DNA from: Bradyrhizobium erythrophlei | GTDB lineage: Bacteria; Pseudomonadota; Alphaproteobacteria; Rhizobiales; Xanthobacteraceae | Direction: 5' to 3' | DNA: 64,000 nt | Assembly: GCF_900142985.1 (NCBI RefSeq) | Contig: NZ_LT670849.1 | Coordinates: 2,542,001-2,606,000, forward strand | Shown here: positions 44,685-53,869 of the stretch, one piece after another | Layout of the letters: the number at the start of each line of letters is the position of its first letter | Numbering within the stretch: the stretch's first letter is position 1 | Notes under the pieces: generated by a model | The model's database searches: none | What the model was told of the DNA's origin: nothing | What the model saw: only the letters and a program-made list of their open reading frames with translations | Translations under genes and position numbers: made by a program

Positions 44685-45383
44685 TCATTTGGCGCGAATC
44701 CCACTCAGGAAGAAGTCGACGGCAGCCTTTCGATGTCGCTCTTCGGTCTTTGGATCGGTTGGGATGCCGTACAACGTCAGACGTTTGCCGTGCCCCAGCA
44801 CAAGATTGAGGAACATGTCAGCCGCAAGTTCTGGGTCGTCCACTTTGATATGGCCGCGGGCGGCGGACTGACGCAAAATAGTTGAAACGCTCCGGACCGC
44901 ACGTAGCCAGCCTTCTTCGTTTGCAAGTTTTGCCAACTCAGGAAATTGGACAGCCTGCGCCGAAAGGATCCGCTGCAGCGCGCCCGCGTCAGGCGCCAAC
45001 GTGTATGCAACCATATGTCGGCTAAGCTCATGCAAAGTCGTCTTGATGCTTTTGGGGCTGGTCTCGGTTGCCTGGGCTTCAGCCGCCGCTGATACCGGAG
45101 CGAACCACCTTCGTATCCTGCCTCGCAGAACGGCGGCGAAAAGATCCCGCTTATCGTGGTAGCGAGCATAGACGGTTGGCTTGCTTATGCCTGCCGCCTC
45201 CGCAACCGCATCGATAGATGTGCCGTCAAAGCCTCGCTCCATGAACAGCCTCGTTGCGACGTCGAGCAATCGCACGTCACGCGCCTCAGCCTCTTCCCGG
45301 GTGGGACGGCCGCCACCACCCCGCCGGATCGTCCGCTCGAGAGCTTTAATTCCTGTCTTGGTCAACCAAAATTCCCTTGTCAC
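44685..45383 (-). CDS. TetR/AcrR-family repressor
   Basis: 232 residues. The DNA-binding helix-turn-helix is at about 45-90: VRLLDVATRLFMERGFDGTS, then DAVAEAAGISKPTVYARYHD. A C-terminal ligand-binding domain of the AcrR type follows (LAADMFLNLVLGHGKRLTLYG). A 19-bp near-palindrome lies 22 bases before the start, so it should repress itself. The same operator precedes the RND pump, NYN and patatin genes. In Bradyrhizobium a flavonoid-responsive TetR regulator (FrrA) with palindromic sites controls an RND pump; this protein may be the equivalent or a relative, which needs alignment. Confidence 0.92.
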   Translation of the reverse strand: MTREFWLTKTGIKALERTIRRGGGGRPTREEAEARDVRLLDVATRLFMERGFDGTSIDAVAEAAGISKPTVYARYHDKRDLFAAVLRGRIRRWFAPVSAAAEAQATETSPKSIKTTLHELSRHMVAYTLAPDAGALQRILSAQAVQFPELAKLANEEGWLRAVRSVSTILRQSAARGHIKVDDPELAADMFLNLVLGHGKRLTLYGIPTDPKTEERHRKAAVDFFLSGIRAK

Positions 45384-45405
45384 CCGATTGAAGGTGGGAT
45401 TATAT

Positions 45406-45424
45406 AAACGATACAGTTTGGTTT
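45406..45424. promoter_or_regulatory. TetR operator in front of the repressor gene
   Basis: AAACGATACAGTTTGGTTT. It matches the other three sites at 13 or more positions but its right arm is degenerate (GTTTGGTTT rather than GTATAGTTT). It overlaps or abuts a minus-strand TATAAT (45399-45404). A weaker site at the repressor's own gene fits autoregulation. Confidence 0.7.
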
Positions 45425-45754
45425 TTTAAAACTACCTGCCTGAATGCTCTTCGTAAAGGTGCTCATAGGCAACGGTCAGCGAAAGGGTCCTCGCCTCGGC
45501 ACCGCAACTGAGAGACTGGACCGCCGCATGAACTCTTTGATCGAAGCTTATCAGGGCATTTTTGCGGGGACAAGATTCGCGACCACGGGGTTCGCGATGG
45601 AAACGGCCGGCCTAGGTTGCCCCACCTCGCTAGGCTTGGACGTCGTGGAGCGGCCTGCCTGTAGGATTGTCCCGAATCTCGGGCAGGCCGCTCGTGGATT
45701 GCAACCCTGGTATATGGTGCTCTCGAGGGAGAGCCCGCGGAAGAGATTTTGACC
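45425..45754. other. Intergenic, no gene seen
   Basis: 330 bases upstream of tetR. A plus-strand frame from 45444 has no RBS or recognisable features. CGGGATTGTCC-like text at 45665-45685 forms GCGGCCTGCC/GGCAGGCCGC, a 10-bp inverted repeat with a 20-base loop, role unknown. Confidence 0.35.
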
Positions 45755-45871
45755 ATGCCCAATCGGTCAATTTCCGACCCAGCCCCACTCCACGCGGTGG
45801 TCATTCTCTCTGTGAGCATTGGGGTTGTCGTTTCGGCCCTGGTTCTCCTCGTCCTCGTCATCTTCTTTTGA
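45755..45871 (+). CDS. Possible 38-residue single-pass membrane peptide
   Basis: ATG 45755 opens MPNRSISDPAPLHAVVILSV and continues into a continuous hydrophobic helix of about 25 residues rich in Val, Leu and Ile that ends FF. GGAAGAG is about 10 bases before. It has the look of a small membrane protein of the kind found with efflux pumps, but a random hydrophobic frame is possible. Confidence 0.35.
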   Translation: MPNRSISDPAPLHAVVILSVSIGVVVSALVLLVLVIFF

Positions 45872-46091
45872 TGAACGGTGCACGACGTGATCGAGTCGGT
45901 CGGGTCAGGGATTTCAATATCCGGCAGAAATGCTCTGGCATTCTATCTTCCCGCCCTCTTTCTCCCGGCGCCGCAAGGAGAAGATTTGCGTGTACGGACT
46001 TCGAGCCGGTTCGTTAAATCCGCCGCCGGTCCGGGATCCATGTAACTGGTGGAGGTCGGCGGCTAAGGGCATGGCCAGCACTTGCTCGAGC

Positions 46092-46250
46092 TTAATCGAA
46101 CTGCACGACACCGAGCATCTCGGCATAACAGGCCACGGCAAAAGCCAGCCCCAACAATATCCCGGTCGCGAAAAGCAATCGGCGAAGGGATCTCGCAACT
46201 ACTTCAAGGTTGGGGCTCTCGCCGTCGTCCGCCTTTTCCATAGCTAACAC
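46092..46250 (-). CDS. Small single-pass membrane protein
   Basis: 52 residues from a GTG at 46250, chosen because AGGAGG then sits six bases upstream (the ATG at 46241 would be too far). An acidic N-terminus precedes VARSLRRLLFATGILLGLAF and the rest of one transmembrane helix. It lies between tetR and the NYN gene in the efflux locus. Function unknown; small pump-associated proteins exist in RND systems, but no homology is claimed. Confidence 0.5.
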   Translation of the reverse strand: MLAMEKADDGESPNLEVVARSLRRLLFATGILLGLAFAVACYAEMLGVVQFD

Positions 46251-46427
46251 AGGATGCCTCCTGGCGGTATCGGTACGCACCGACGATCTCCGTTCGGACG
46301 CCTTCGGCCATCCGGCTATTGGGGGCATGCGATGGTTCGGCTCCCGCTGGGCCAACGCGAACGCAATCGAGCTCAGAGCCGAGGCGAGAGAGCATGCACC
46401 ACAGCGACGCGGATAATGCTGAAGGCC

Positions 46428-47078
46428 CTAACGCGACTTTGCGCGTTCAAGTTCGGTTTCCCGCGGCGCATAGCCGCCTCCTGACGATGTCCGCCGCTGA
46501 ACGTGGTGCGTGGTATGTTGATTCGCTTCGCGCGGAACCGGACGCTGGGACGGATCGCGGCCGAGCTTGGATTGCAGTTCCAGTAGATCGGTGAAAACGT
46601 CGGCCTGGCGTCGCAACTCGTCAGCGATCATCGGCGGCTGGCTCGAAATCGTCGAAACCACGGTCACATGGACGCCACGGCGTTGCACTGCTTCGACGAG
46701 CGAGCGAAAGTCTCCGTCCCCGGAGAAGAGCACGATGTGATCGACGTGGGCGGCGAGTTCCATGGCATCGACTGTAAGCTCGATGTCCATGTTGCCCTTG
46801 ACCTTCCGGTTGCCGGTGGCGTCGACAAATTCCTTGGTGGGTTTGGTAACGACGGTAAAGCCGTTGTAATCGAGCCAATCGAGCAGCGGACGAATTGACG
46901 AGAACTCCTGATCTTCAATGACCGCGGTATAGTAAAATGCGCGCACCAGCGTTCCCTGGCACTGGAACTCCTTTAGAAGCCGCTTGTAATCGATGTCAAA
47001 GCCGAGCGCCTTGGCGGTAGCATAAAGATTGGCGCCGTCGATAAAGAGCGCAGTCCTGTTAGCTGAAGAAACTGTCAT
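46428..47078 (-). CDS. NYN-domain (LabA/DUF88-type) putative ribonuclease
   Basis: 216 residues, ATG 47078 with AAGGAGCGGCAA before. The PIN-like NYN domain shows its acidic residues in ALFIDGANLYATAKALG (Asp at residue 14), MDIELTVDAME, and ILFSGDGDFRSLVEAVQRRG (two Asp). Such enzymes may cleave RNA or bind nucleic acid with a magnesium site. The C-terminus is basic and poorly conserved (PREANQHTTHHVQRRTSSGG). A TetR operator and a minus-strand promoter lie about 210 bases upstream, so it belongs to the same regulon as the pump. A 53-bp copy of its 5' part is found at 52409-52461. Confidence 0.9.
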   Translation of the reverse strand: MTVSSANRTALFIDGANLYATAKALGFDIDYKRLLKEFQCQGTLVRAFYYTAVIEDQEFSSIRPLLDWLDYNGFTVVTKPTKEFVDATGNRKVKGNMDIELTVDAMELAAHVDHIVLFSGDGDFRSLVEAVQRRGVHVTVVSTISSQPPMIADELRRQADVFTDLLELQSKLGRDPSQRPVPREANQHTTHHVQRRTSSGGGYAPRETELERAKSR

Positions 47079-47194
47079 TTGCCGCTCCTTCGTTCAATCT
47101 AAGCTAATTTTCTTGACGACGCCGCGCCCACGCAGAAACACCAACGTAACGTATCGTCGCGTATGGGCTTGTTGCCTTCGAACTTCTCGGCGCG

Positions 47195-47365
47195 AAGGTG
47201 ACCATTGACGCCGCACACATGGCATCCAATGGCGTCATTCACTCCTTTTGTGCGCGGACCTGTCGGGCGTTCTCATGAGATATAAACGATACAGTATAGT
47301 TTTCAACTTGCCAAGCGGTGTGCGGGTTTTTTGCGGAGCCGCCTTGGGAGTCACGGATAGCGGCC
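47195..47365. repeat. Duplicated operator segment, copy 1
   Basis: GTCATTCACTCCTTTTGTGC, then TTTTTTGCGGAGCCG and GGATAGC match 53870-54050 in order, with about 75-80% similarity by eye over 170 bases. It includes the operator at 47284. Copy 1 serves the NYN gene; copy 2 lies before the patatin gene. Confidence 0.75.
47284..47314 (-). promoter_or_regulatory. TetR operator and promoter of the NYN gene
   Basis: Operator AAACGATACAGTATAGTTT at 47284-47302. On the minus strand a TTGGCA (47309-47314) and TATCGT (47286-47291) lie 17 bases apart, so the operator covers the -10 and part of the spacer. Repression by blocking polymerase is the simple reading. Confidence 0.75.
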
Positions 47366-47763
47366 CCGCGCGCAAATCTGCGTCGGGCATAACTCTGCAG
47401 ATCGTCGAACTGACGCCAACCTTGCTCACGAATAGCGGCAGGTCGATATCGCGTTCGGCGCGTTCGAGAAGATCCCGGCCGGCTTCCGGTCCGAGGTGCT
47501 ATGGCACAGCCACGTTCACGATGATCTCGGTTCACCGTGGCTGAGGGCCAGCCGTCTGAGCTACGGACCCAAGCGCCCGCCCGCGACCAGGACGCGCAAC
47601 CGCGGGTGGCGGCCGATGATCAGTGATCACGGGTTCGCTCATCTCTCGCATACCGTAAGTGCCGCGGCCGTTATCGAAGAGCGTATTGTCGAATTCCCGA
47701 GCTCAGCCGATGATTTGGTGCGCGCCCAAGGACTGTCTGCGACACAGCGTGGCCTCAGAAGAT
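47366..47763. other. Region between NYN promoter and pump genes
   Basis: About 400 bases just after the RND operon's 3' end. No RBS-supported ORF was found. Stretches such as AAVIEERIVEFPSSADDLVR (+) read like protein but cannot be placed in a family; a decayed gene is possible. Confidence 0.3.
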
Positions 47764-49020
47764 CTATGACTTGCTTTGTCCCAGGCGTACCTTGCTGCCG
47801 TCGGGCAGATCGACGGCTGGATTGAGGATCACCTGATCGCCCCCCTTGACGCCGCTGTTGATCTCGACTTCTTTCCCAAGGTCGCGCACGATCGTCACCT
47901 TGCGCAGATGCACCACACCATTCTCCACCACTCCGACCTGCAGCCCCGCCTCGTTGAAGATAATCGTATCCGCGGACACCTTGAAGCTTGGAGTCTTGCG
48001 CGGAATGTGGAGCTCGATGGTGCAGTAGATCCCGGGGCTGAGAGTTCCGTCGGGATTCGGGATATCGATTTCCGTCAGCAGGGTGCGGGACCCGGGCTGC
48101 AAGGCGTTGGCAATCCGCGTCACCTTGCCTGGAAAGGTGCGATTCGGGATTTCGGGCACGTGCACGACGGCTTCGATGCCCGGCTGCAATCCGAACGCTT
48201 GGTCCTGCGGCACGAAGACCTGGGTTCTGATCACGTTGCCCTGCATGATCGTGAACATGAACGTGCCGCTGGTCGCGTCGGCTTGCACCAGGCTGCCAAT
48301 ATCCACATTGCGCTGGGTAATGACACCCTCGAACGGCGCTACCACGCGCTGATAAATTTTCTGCTGATGCAGGACCTGCACCTGAGCTTCTTCCGCAACT
48401 ACGTTGGCCTGTGCGACGTCGACGGCCGCTTCCCGTGCCTTGAGCGTCTGGACGTCGATGGTCCCTTGCTGAGCGGTCAGCCAGCCTTTGCCGACCAGCG
48501 GGCTATCGCGGTCCCATGTCACCTGCGCAAGCAGCCGGTTGGCTTCCGCCTGCTGCAGTGCCGCCTTGAGCTGTCCCAGCGTGGCCTCGGCCTGCGATAT
48601 CTGGTGATCGAGTTCGGGAGCCACGATCTCGGCCAGCAATTGTCCCTCCACTACCCTGTCGCCAATGTCCACTTCGCGCTTAGCGAGATAGCCGCTCGCG
48701 CGAGCGAACACGTTTGCGGCCGCGAATGCCGACGTGGAGGCGGGCAGACTGACGATTTGGATGCTGCCGCCGGGCTGTACCGACGCCACGCGAACCTCCG
48801 GGACAAGATCGCGGCTTTGCTCCGCGGTGGCGATCACCTGTCGGTGCTGCTCATAGTGGCTCCATGCTCCGAAAGCCAGCGTTGTCACTAGAAGCAGCAC
48901 CACCCCGAGAACAGGCAACAGGCCTGTCCAACGGCCGCGATCCGCGCGGCGCAACGAGGCGCCTGCTTTGTCGTTCGTCTCCAGCGCGCGCTTGAAATTT
49001 AACGGTTCGTTCGAATTCAT
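47764..49020 (-). CDS. RND efflux periplasmic adaptor (membrane fusion protein)
   Basis: 418 residues. An N-terminal transmembrane anchor (residues 31-50, GLLPVLGVVLLLVTTLAFG) precedes a barrel-sandwich hybrid and hairpin (ASGYLAKREVDIGDRVVEGQ, QISQAEATLGQLKAALQQAE with paired coiled coils). A beta-barrel domain follows (VVAPFEGVITQRNVDIGSLV, GIEAVVHVPEIPNRTFPGKV) and then a membrane-proximal domain. This is HlyD/AcrA architecture. It starts inside the pump's last codons (4-base overlap at ATGA), so pump and adaptor are made together. No outer-membrane channel gene is present; the TolC-like partner must be encoded elsewhere. Confidence 0.93.
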   Translation of the reverse strand: MNSNEPLNFKRALETNDKAGASLRRADRGRWTGLLPVLGVVLLLVTTLAFGAWSHYEQHRQVIATAEQSRDLVPEVRVASVQPGGSIQIVSLPASTSAFAAANVFARASGYLAKREVDIGDRVVEGQLLAEIVAPELDHQISQAEATLGQLKAALQQAEANRLLAQVTWDRDSPLVGKGWLTAQQGTIDVQTLKAREAAVDVAQANVVAEEAQVQVLHQQKIYQRVVAPFEGVITQRNVDIGSLVQADATSGTFMFTIMQGNVIRTQVFVPQDQAFGLQPGIEAVVHVPEIPNRTFPGKVTRIANALQPGSRTLLTEIDIPNPDGTLSPGIYCTIELHIPRKTPSFKVSADTIIFNEAGLQVGVVENGVVHLRKVTIVRDLGKEVEINSGVKGGDQVILNPAVDLPDGSKVRLGQSKS

Positions 49021-52000
49021 TCCGGTACCTCGTCAAACACGCCGCGATGTGGTGTGCCGTCGTTTCGTTTGCGAAGTAACGCGAACAGATACGGCACCAG
49101 AAACAGTGTGGTCGGCGTGGCGAACAGCAGGCCACCGACAACCGCCCGTGCCAGGGCCGCATTTTGCTCTTCGCCGGCGCCGCCAATAGCCATCGGAATC
49201 ATGCCGACGATCATGGCAGCCGCGGTCATCAGTACGGGGCGGATCCGCGTGTGCCCGGCCTCGATGGCAGCCTGGAATGCAGTCTTTCCCGCTAGTTGCT
49301 GTTCTCGAGCGAATGTCACCAAAAGAATCGAGTTCGCCGATGCGACTCCCACCGCCATGATCGCGCCCATCAGCGAAGGCACATTCAGGGTGGTGCCAGT
49401 AACGAACAGCATGGTGACGATGCCGCACAGTGTCGCCGGCAAGGCCAGGATGACAACGAACGGATCGCCGAAATTCTGATAGTTCACGACCATCAGCAGA
49501 TAGACAAACACTGCGGCGAACAGCAGGCCGATGCCTAGATCGAGGAATGCGCCGTTCATGCTCTCGATTTGCCCGATAACCTGAATGGTGTTTCCGGGCT
49601 TAAGCTGCTTCTGCAGGTCGGCCACGATATTGCTGATGTCGGTGGAGACGCTGCCGAGATCACGGCCCTGCGTGCTGGCGTACACCTCATAGACCGGCTG
49701 TATGTTGGCTTGGTTGGCGTTGGTCGGGATGTTAGCTCGCTTGAATGTCGCAACGTTACTCAGCAAACCCGGTACCGGGACATCGGTCAGGGATGAGGAT
49801 AGTGAAGTGGAAACCGGCGTATTGCCGAGATCGCTCAGCGAACCGATCCTGTTCTCCGGCGTCTGGACCGCGAGATAATATGGGATTCCCGATTTCGGAT
49901 CGGTCCAGAAATTCGGTGTGACCTGCTCGGATGAGCTCAGGCTGACATTGAGGTTGGTGGCAATGGTGTTCGCATTCAGCCCGAGCTGCGCCGCTCGCGT
50001 GCGGTCGATAGTGACATAGAACGCGGGCGCATCGACTTCCTGCTGCAGATGCGCGTCCACGATTCCCGGTATCGTCGCGATGCGCCGGCGCAACTCCCGC
50101 GCAACCCGCAGATTGTTGGCCCTGTCATAGCCGGCGGTACGCACGTCGATTTGCGCCGGCAGCCCGAAATTGAGGATCTGGGTGACGATGTCGGCCGCCT
50201 GAAAGTAGAATGTATCTTCGGGAAATTTCTCGGGCAGCACCGTTCGCAGCTTGCGGACGTATTCACCGGTTGCCGCGTGCCCCTCCTTCAGCGAGATCAG
50301 AATGAAGCCGTCGTTCACGCCGATGGTCGAGCCATCGGTGAACGCCAGATTGTAGGCCCTCGCCGGCAGCCCGATATTGTCGACCATCAATTCGCGATCG
50401 CTCTCGGGAATGATCTCGCGGATCTTGTTTTCGACCTCCTGGAAATTCCGCTCGGTCGATTCGATCCGGGTACCGGCCGGTGCACGAAGGTGAAGCTGAA
50501 TCTGTCCGCCGTCGATGGCCGGAAAGAAGTCGCGGCCGACCAATGGGAACATCACCCCTCCGAGGACCAGCAGCAGAACCATAGCGGTAGGAATAATGAA
50601 CTTGTTCTTTAGCAATTCCTTGAGCGACCCCGAATAGGCCTGACGCATCGACTCGAAGCGTCGCTCGAACGCTGCATGAAAACGGGCGAATAAGCCCCGC
50701 GGAGTTCCCTCAATGGGACCATGATGTTCATTCTTAAGCAACAGGCCGATGGTGATCGGCGTCAGGGTGCGTGACAGACCGTAAGAGGCCAGCATTGCGA
50801 ACACGACTGCCAATCCCAGTGGCGTGAACAAATATTTTGCCGGACCGTCGAGGAACACCACGGAGGTAAAGACGCAGCTGATAGCAAGCGTCGAAACCAG
50901 CGTCGGCACGGCGATGCCGGCCGCTCCATAGAGCGTCGCTTGCGGCAGTGGTTGCCTTTCTTCCGTAAGCAGGCGGTGAGTGTTCTCGATCGTGACCGTC
51001 GAATCATCGACTAGGATTCCGATCGCAAGGGCAAGTCCGCCGAGCGTCATGGTATTAATGGTATTGCCGAGGAAATATAGCGCGATCAGCGAGCTCAGAA
51101 TCGAAAGCGGGATCGAGATCATGACAATGAGTGTCGATCGCCACGATCCGAGGAACAGCAGGATCATCATTGCCGTCAGCGCGGCCGCGATCGCGCCCTC
51201 GCGTAGCACACCGATCACCGATTCCTTCACGAACACGGACTGATCGAACAATTCATGTATCTGCATGCCGGGAGGTGCAGCGGCTCGCGATACCTGTAAA
51301 GCCTTACGGACCGCGTTGACGACGCTTAAGGTCGAAGCGTTACCGTTCTTGATTATGCTGAGCAGAACCGATCGCCGGCCGTTCTCCCTCACGACGTTTT
51401 GCTGCACCAGCCAGCCGTCGTGAACCTGGCCGACGTCCTTTACGAATACGGTGGCGCCGTTCACGACCTTGACCGGAATATCGTTGAGATCGTCGATGGT
51501 CGTGGGCGTCGCGTTGGTCTGAACCGCATATTGCTTGTTGTCGATTTTTGCGGTGCCGGAGGGAAGCGTTAGATTCTGAGTATTGACCGCGTTCACTACG
51601 TCAAGCGGCGTCAGCCCCTTGGCCAGCAGCTTTGACGGATCGAGATCAACCATGATCTGGCGATATTTTCCGCCCGCAGGAGTCGGAAGCGTGATCCCGG
51701 GTATCGGGGCCAGTTGCTGGCGGATTCGATAGATGCCGTAGTCATAGAGTTGCTGCTCGCTGAGCGTATCGGAACTCAAGCTTATCTGAAGCACCGGGAC
51801 GCTCGACGCATTGAATTGCACCACCGTCGGGGCCTGGATTCCCGGCGGCAGCGCCGAGCGCACACTGTTCGTCGCGGACACAATCTGCGCTATGGCGAGG
51901 TCAAGATTGACGTCTGGCTGGAAGAAAATCTTCTGGACCGAGAGCCCGGCTAAGGACTGAGCCTCGATGTTCTTGATGCCGTTGACGTTCGTGCTGATCG

Positions 52001-52208
52001 TATACTGGCTGTAGGTGGTGATACGCTGGTCTATCTCCGGCGTGCTAAGGCCGGTATAGGTCCAGATCACCGTCACGACAGGAATGTTGATTTCCGGGAA
52101 GATGTCCGTAGGCATTTTCCAGCATGCAACGACGCCCAGAAACATTATCAGCGCCGCCGCCACGTAGTATGTGTGCGGAAAACGTAGAGCGAACCGAACA
52201 ATGCCCAT
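49017..52208 (-). CDS. RND efflux transporter (AcrB/HAE1 type)
   Basis: 1063 residues with two copies of the RND fold. TM1 is HTYYVAAALIMFLGVVACW. The porter domain begins at MPTDIFPEINIPVVTVIWTY. The proton-relay aspartates lie in TM4 (LAIGILVDDSTVTIENTHRL). The second half has TM7-12 (SGYGL... and a late VGVASANSILLVTFARE). The family fits HAE-type multidrug or organic-substrate exporters rather than the metal pumps, as no CusA methionine cluster is seen. It is transcribed first in the operon with the adaptor overlapping. The promoter at 52381-52409 carries a TetR operator. Confidence 0.95.
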   Translation of the reverse strand: MGIVRFALRFPHTYYVAAALIMFLGVVACWKMPTDIFPEINIPVVTVIWTYTGLSTPEIDQRITTYSQYTISTNVNGIKNIEAQSLAGLSVQKIFFQPDVNLDLAIAQIVSATNSVRSALPPGIQAPTVVQFNASSVPVLQISLSSDTLSEQQLYDYGIYRIRQQLAPIPGITLPTPAGGKYRQIMVDLDPSKLLAKGLTPLDVVNAVNTQNLTLPSGTAKIDNKQYAVQTNATPTTIDDLNDIPVKVVNGATVFVKDVGQVHDGWLVQQNVVRENGRRSVLLSIIKNGNASTLSVVNAVRKALQVSRAAAPPGMQIHELFDQSVFVKESVIGVLREGAIAAALTAMMILLFLGSWRSTLIVMISIPLSILSSLIALYFLGNTINTMTLGGLALAIGILVDDSTVTIENTHRLLTEERQPLPQATLYGAAGIAVPTLVSTLAISCVFTSVVFLDGPAKYLFTPLGLAVVFAMLASYGLSRTLTPITIGLLLKNEHHGPIEGTPRGLFARFHAAFERRFESMRQAYSGSLKELLKNKFIIPTAMVLLLVLGGVMFPLVGRDFFPAIDGGQIQLHLRAPAGTRIESTERNFQEVENKIREIIPESDRELMVDNIGLPARAYNLAFTDGSTIGVNDGFILISLKEGHAATGEYVRKLRTVLPEKFPEDTFYFQAADIVTQILNFGLPAQIDVRTAGYDRANNLRVARELRRRIATIPGIVDAHLQQEVDAPAFYVTIDRTRAAQLGLNANTIATNLNVSLSSSEQVTPNFWTDPKSGIPYYLAVQTPENRIGSLSDLGNTPVSTSLSSSLTDVPVPGLLSNVATFKRANIPTNANQANIQPVYEVYASTQGRDLGSVSTDISNIVADLQKQLKPGNTIQVIGQIESMNGAFLDLGIGLLFAAVFVYLLMVVNYQNFGDPFVVILALPATLCGIVTMLFVTGTTLNVPSLMGAIMAVGVASANSILLVTFAREQQLAGKTAFQAAIEAGHTRIRPVLMTAAAMIVGMIPMAIGGAGEEQNAALARAVVGGLLFATPTTLFLVPYLFALLRKRNDGTPHRGVFDEVPE

Positions 52209-52378
52209 AGTCTATCCTTCCGATGGCCGGTCTTCGAAGGCCGGAGGATACCGACGCGGGTCTTGCTCAAATTTACCCGGCGACTTCGCCGCAATTCGTA
52301 GCCGTCTGCTACAGACAATCCGGAGACTCGTCGCGTCCGATCTCACTAACCATCGGAGCAAGGTATGCGCCCGTTTTT

Positions 52379-52409
52379 AAACTATACCGTATCGTTTTTA
52401 CTTTAGCAA
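52379..52409 (-). promoter_or_regulatory. TetR operator and promoter of the RND operon
   Basis: Operator AAACTATACCGTATCGTTT (52379-52397). On the minus strand, TTGCTA (52404-52409), a 17-base spacer and TATAGT (52381-52386) make a good sigma-70-like promoter whose -10 is inside the operator. The -35 borders the NYN gene fragment. Confidence 0.8.
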
Positions 52410-52461
52410 GCCGGCCTTGGCGGTAGAATAAAGTTTGGCGCCGTCGATAAAGAGCGCAGTC
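52409..52461 (-). pseudogene. Fragment of the NYN-domain gene
   Basis: GGCGCCGTCGATAAAGAGCG and flanking bases match 47002-47055 with a few changes. On the minus strand it reads TALFIDGAKLYSTAKAG against TALFIDGANLYATAKALG in the intact gene. Only about 18 codons remain and the frame does not continue. It is the scar of a duplication or recombination with the NYN locus. Confidence 0.8.
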
Positions 52462-52485
52462 GATGCAGCGCTTGTCGTTTTGTCC

Positions 52486-53658
52486 CTAGTCGCGACCGTC
52501 CCGCTCCAGGTCGAAAACCGCGACGCTTTCGTGATTGGCAGGTCGTTTCAGAACATTCGGATGCCGTAGCGTCCGCACCGTGTCTTGGTAACCGGCGCGC
52601 CAATGAGTCTCCATGCTTGAGCGCGAGAATTCGTAGTCTTTAGAGTTTCCCTCGTAGTTCTTGGCCCGATAGATTAAGTGTACCATGTTGTAGACCTTGC
52701 GGCCGGCGATGGAGCCGAGCAGTTTCGCATTGGGTTCGTCCTTCAGATTATCAGGTAGGCTCTCAAGCAAGGCGGCGACGGTGTTGCGTATCCGCTGGGC
52801 ACGCTTGAACTGGTCCGTGTTGGCTCGGGTGCGGCTGGAATATTGGATCTCTTTTTGTCGCGTTTCGACTTCGGCCATGTTGCCAGGAAAATCTCCCCGC
52901 GCACTCCATAGGTCGACCTGGAACGCCAGCGTGTCCTGGCGCGGAGTGCTGTCCAGCACCCATTGCAACGGGGTGTTCGAGATAAGGCCGCCATCCCAAT
53001 AGCGCTCGCCGTCGATTTCGACCGCCGCAAAGGCCGGCGGCAATGCGCCGCTAGCCATCACGTGCTCGGGCCGGATCGTGTGGGTCGTCGAGTCAAAATA
53101 AACGAAATTGCCACTCCGCACGTTGACCGCGCCGACGCTGAACCGCATTTCCCGAGCGTTGATGCGGTCAAAATCGACAAGGCTTTCGAGCGTGCTTCTT
53201 AGCGCGGACGCATCGTAGAAGCTGGTCGCTTCGATCGATCCCGTCGGATGCAGCCAGGGAGACAGAAGTCGCGGCGCGAAAAATCCGGACGCACCGCTCA
53301 ACATGGCTGAATTGGCGCTGATTTGGTTCATGAGTCCACGGACCCAGTCGCCCTTCGCCAAAGGCGTCAGAAAATCCTGCGGCCAGCTCCCAAAGACATC
53401 CGAGGTAACGCGCTCCCAGAACTCTCGTAGCTTTTCCACCCGCCTTTCCGGCGGGTTGCCTGCGATAAGGGCCGAATTGATGGCCCCGATCGAAATACCC
53501 GCTACCCAGTCCGGGTGGATGCCGGATTGCACCAGTGCCTCATATACGCCAGCCTGGTAAGCTCCAAGGGCGCCACCCCCCTGCAGCAGCAACGCGATGC
53601 ACTCGAAGGGCGGGCGGCCCTCAGTGCAATGGTGTTTTTTCTGGTCGGCCGGCAACAT
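52486..53658 (-). CDS. Patatin-like phospholipase
   Basis: 390 residues from ATG 53658 (an in-frame GTG/TTG extension to 53718 is possible but lacks an RBS). The oxyanion hole LLLQGGGALGAYQAG, the nucleophile elbow GISIGA (Ser in GxSxG) and the catalytic Asp in DGGLISNTPL are all present. A C-terminal DUF3734-type domain follows (HLIYRAKNYEGNSKDYEFSR). It hydrolyses acyl esters of phospholipids or stored polymers. It lies behind a TetR operator copy (53975) and next to the pump, so it may be part of a membrane-stress response with the efflux system. Confidence 0.92.
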   Translation of the reverse strand: MLPADQKKHHCTEGRPPFECIALLLQGGGALGAYQAGVYEALVQSGIHPDWVAGISIGAINSALIAGNPPERRVEKLREFWERVTSDVFGSWPQDFLTPLAKGDWVRGLMNQISANSAMLSGASGFFAPRLLSPWLHPTGSIEATSFYDASALRSTLESLVDFDRINAREMRFSVGAVNVRSGNFVYFDSTTHTIRPEHVMASGALPPAFAAVEIDGERYWDGGLISNTPLQWVLDSTPRQDTLAFQVDLWSARGDFPGNMAEVETRQKEIQYSSRTRANTDQFKRAQRIRNTVAALLESLPDNLKDEPNAKLLGSIAGRKVYNMVHLIYRAKNYEGNSKDYEFSRSSMETHWRAGYQDTVRTLRHPNVLKRPANHESVAVFDLERDGRD

Positions 53659-53869
53659 GATTTTAAGGCTCCTCCAAGGTGGCCTTAGGTTCTCCGAGAT
53701 CCACAGCAGGCTCACCATGGCCTCGACACCGCCGGCGAATAGGTCGTCAAGCGGTCGGAGACTAATCGCTAAAGAATCTGGCGGATCCCGGTGTCAGGGG
53801 CCTTCTGAATCGCGTCAAGGAGCAACTCGTGCCGTTGACGACATCAATCTGGGCTGACGGATCATTTCC

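Noticed and set aside
49017..52208. Considered as a metal-exporting CusA/CzcA pump
   Set aside because: No methionine cluster or metal-binding motif was seen and no metal-responsive regulator is nearby; the HAE/AcrB type fits better.
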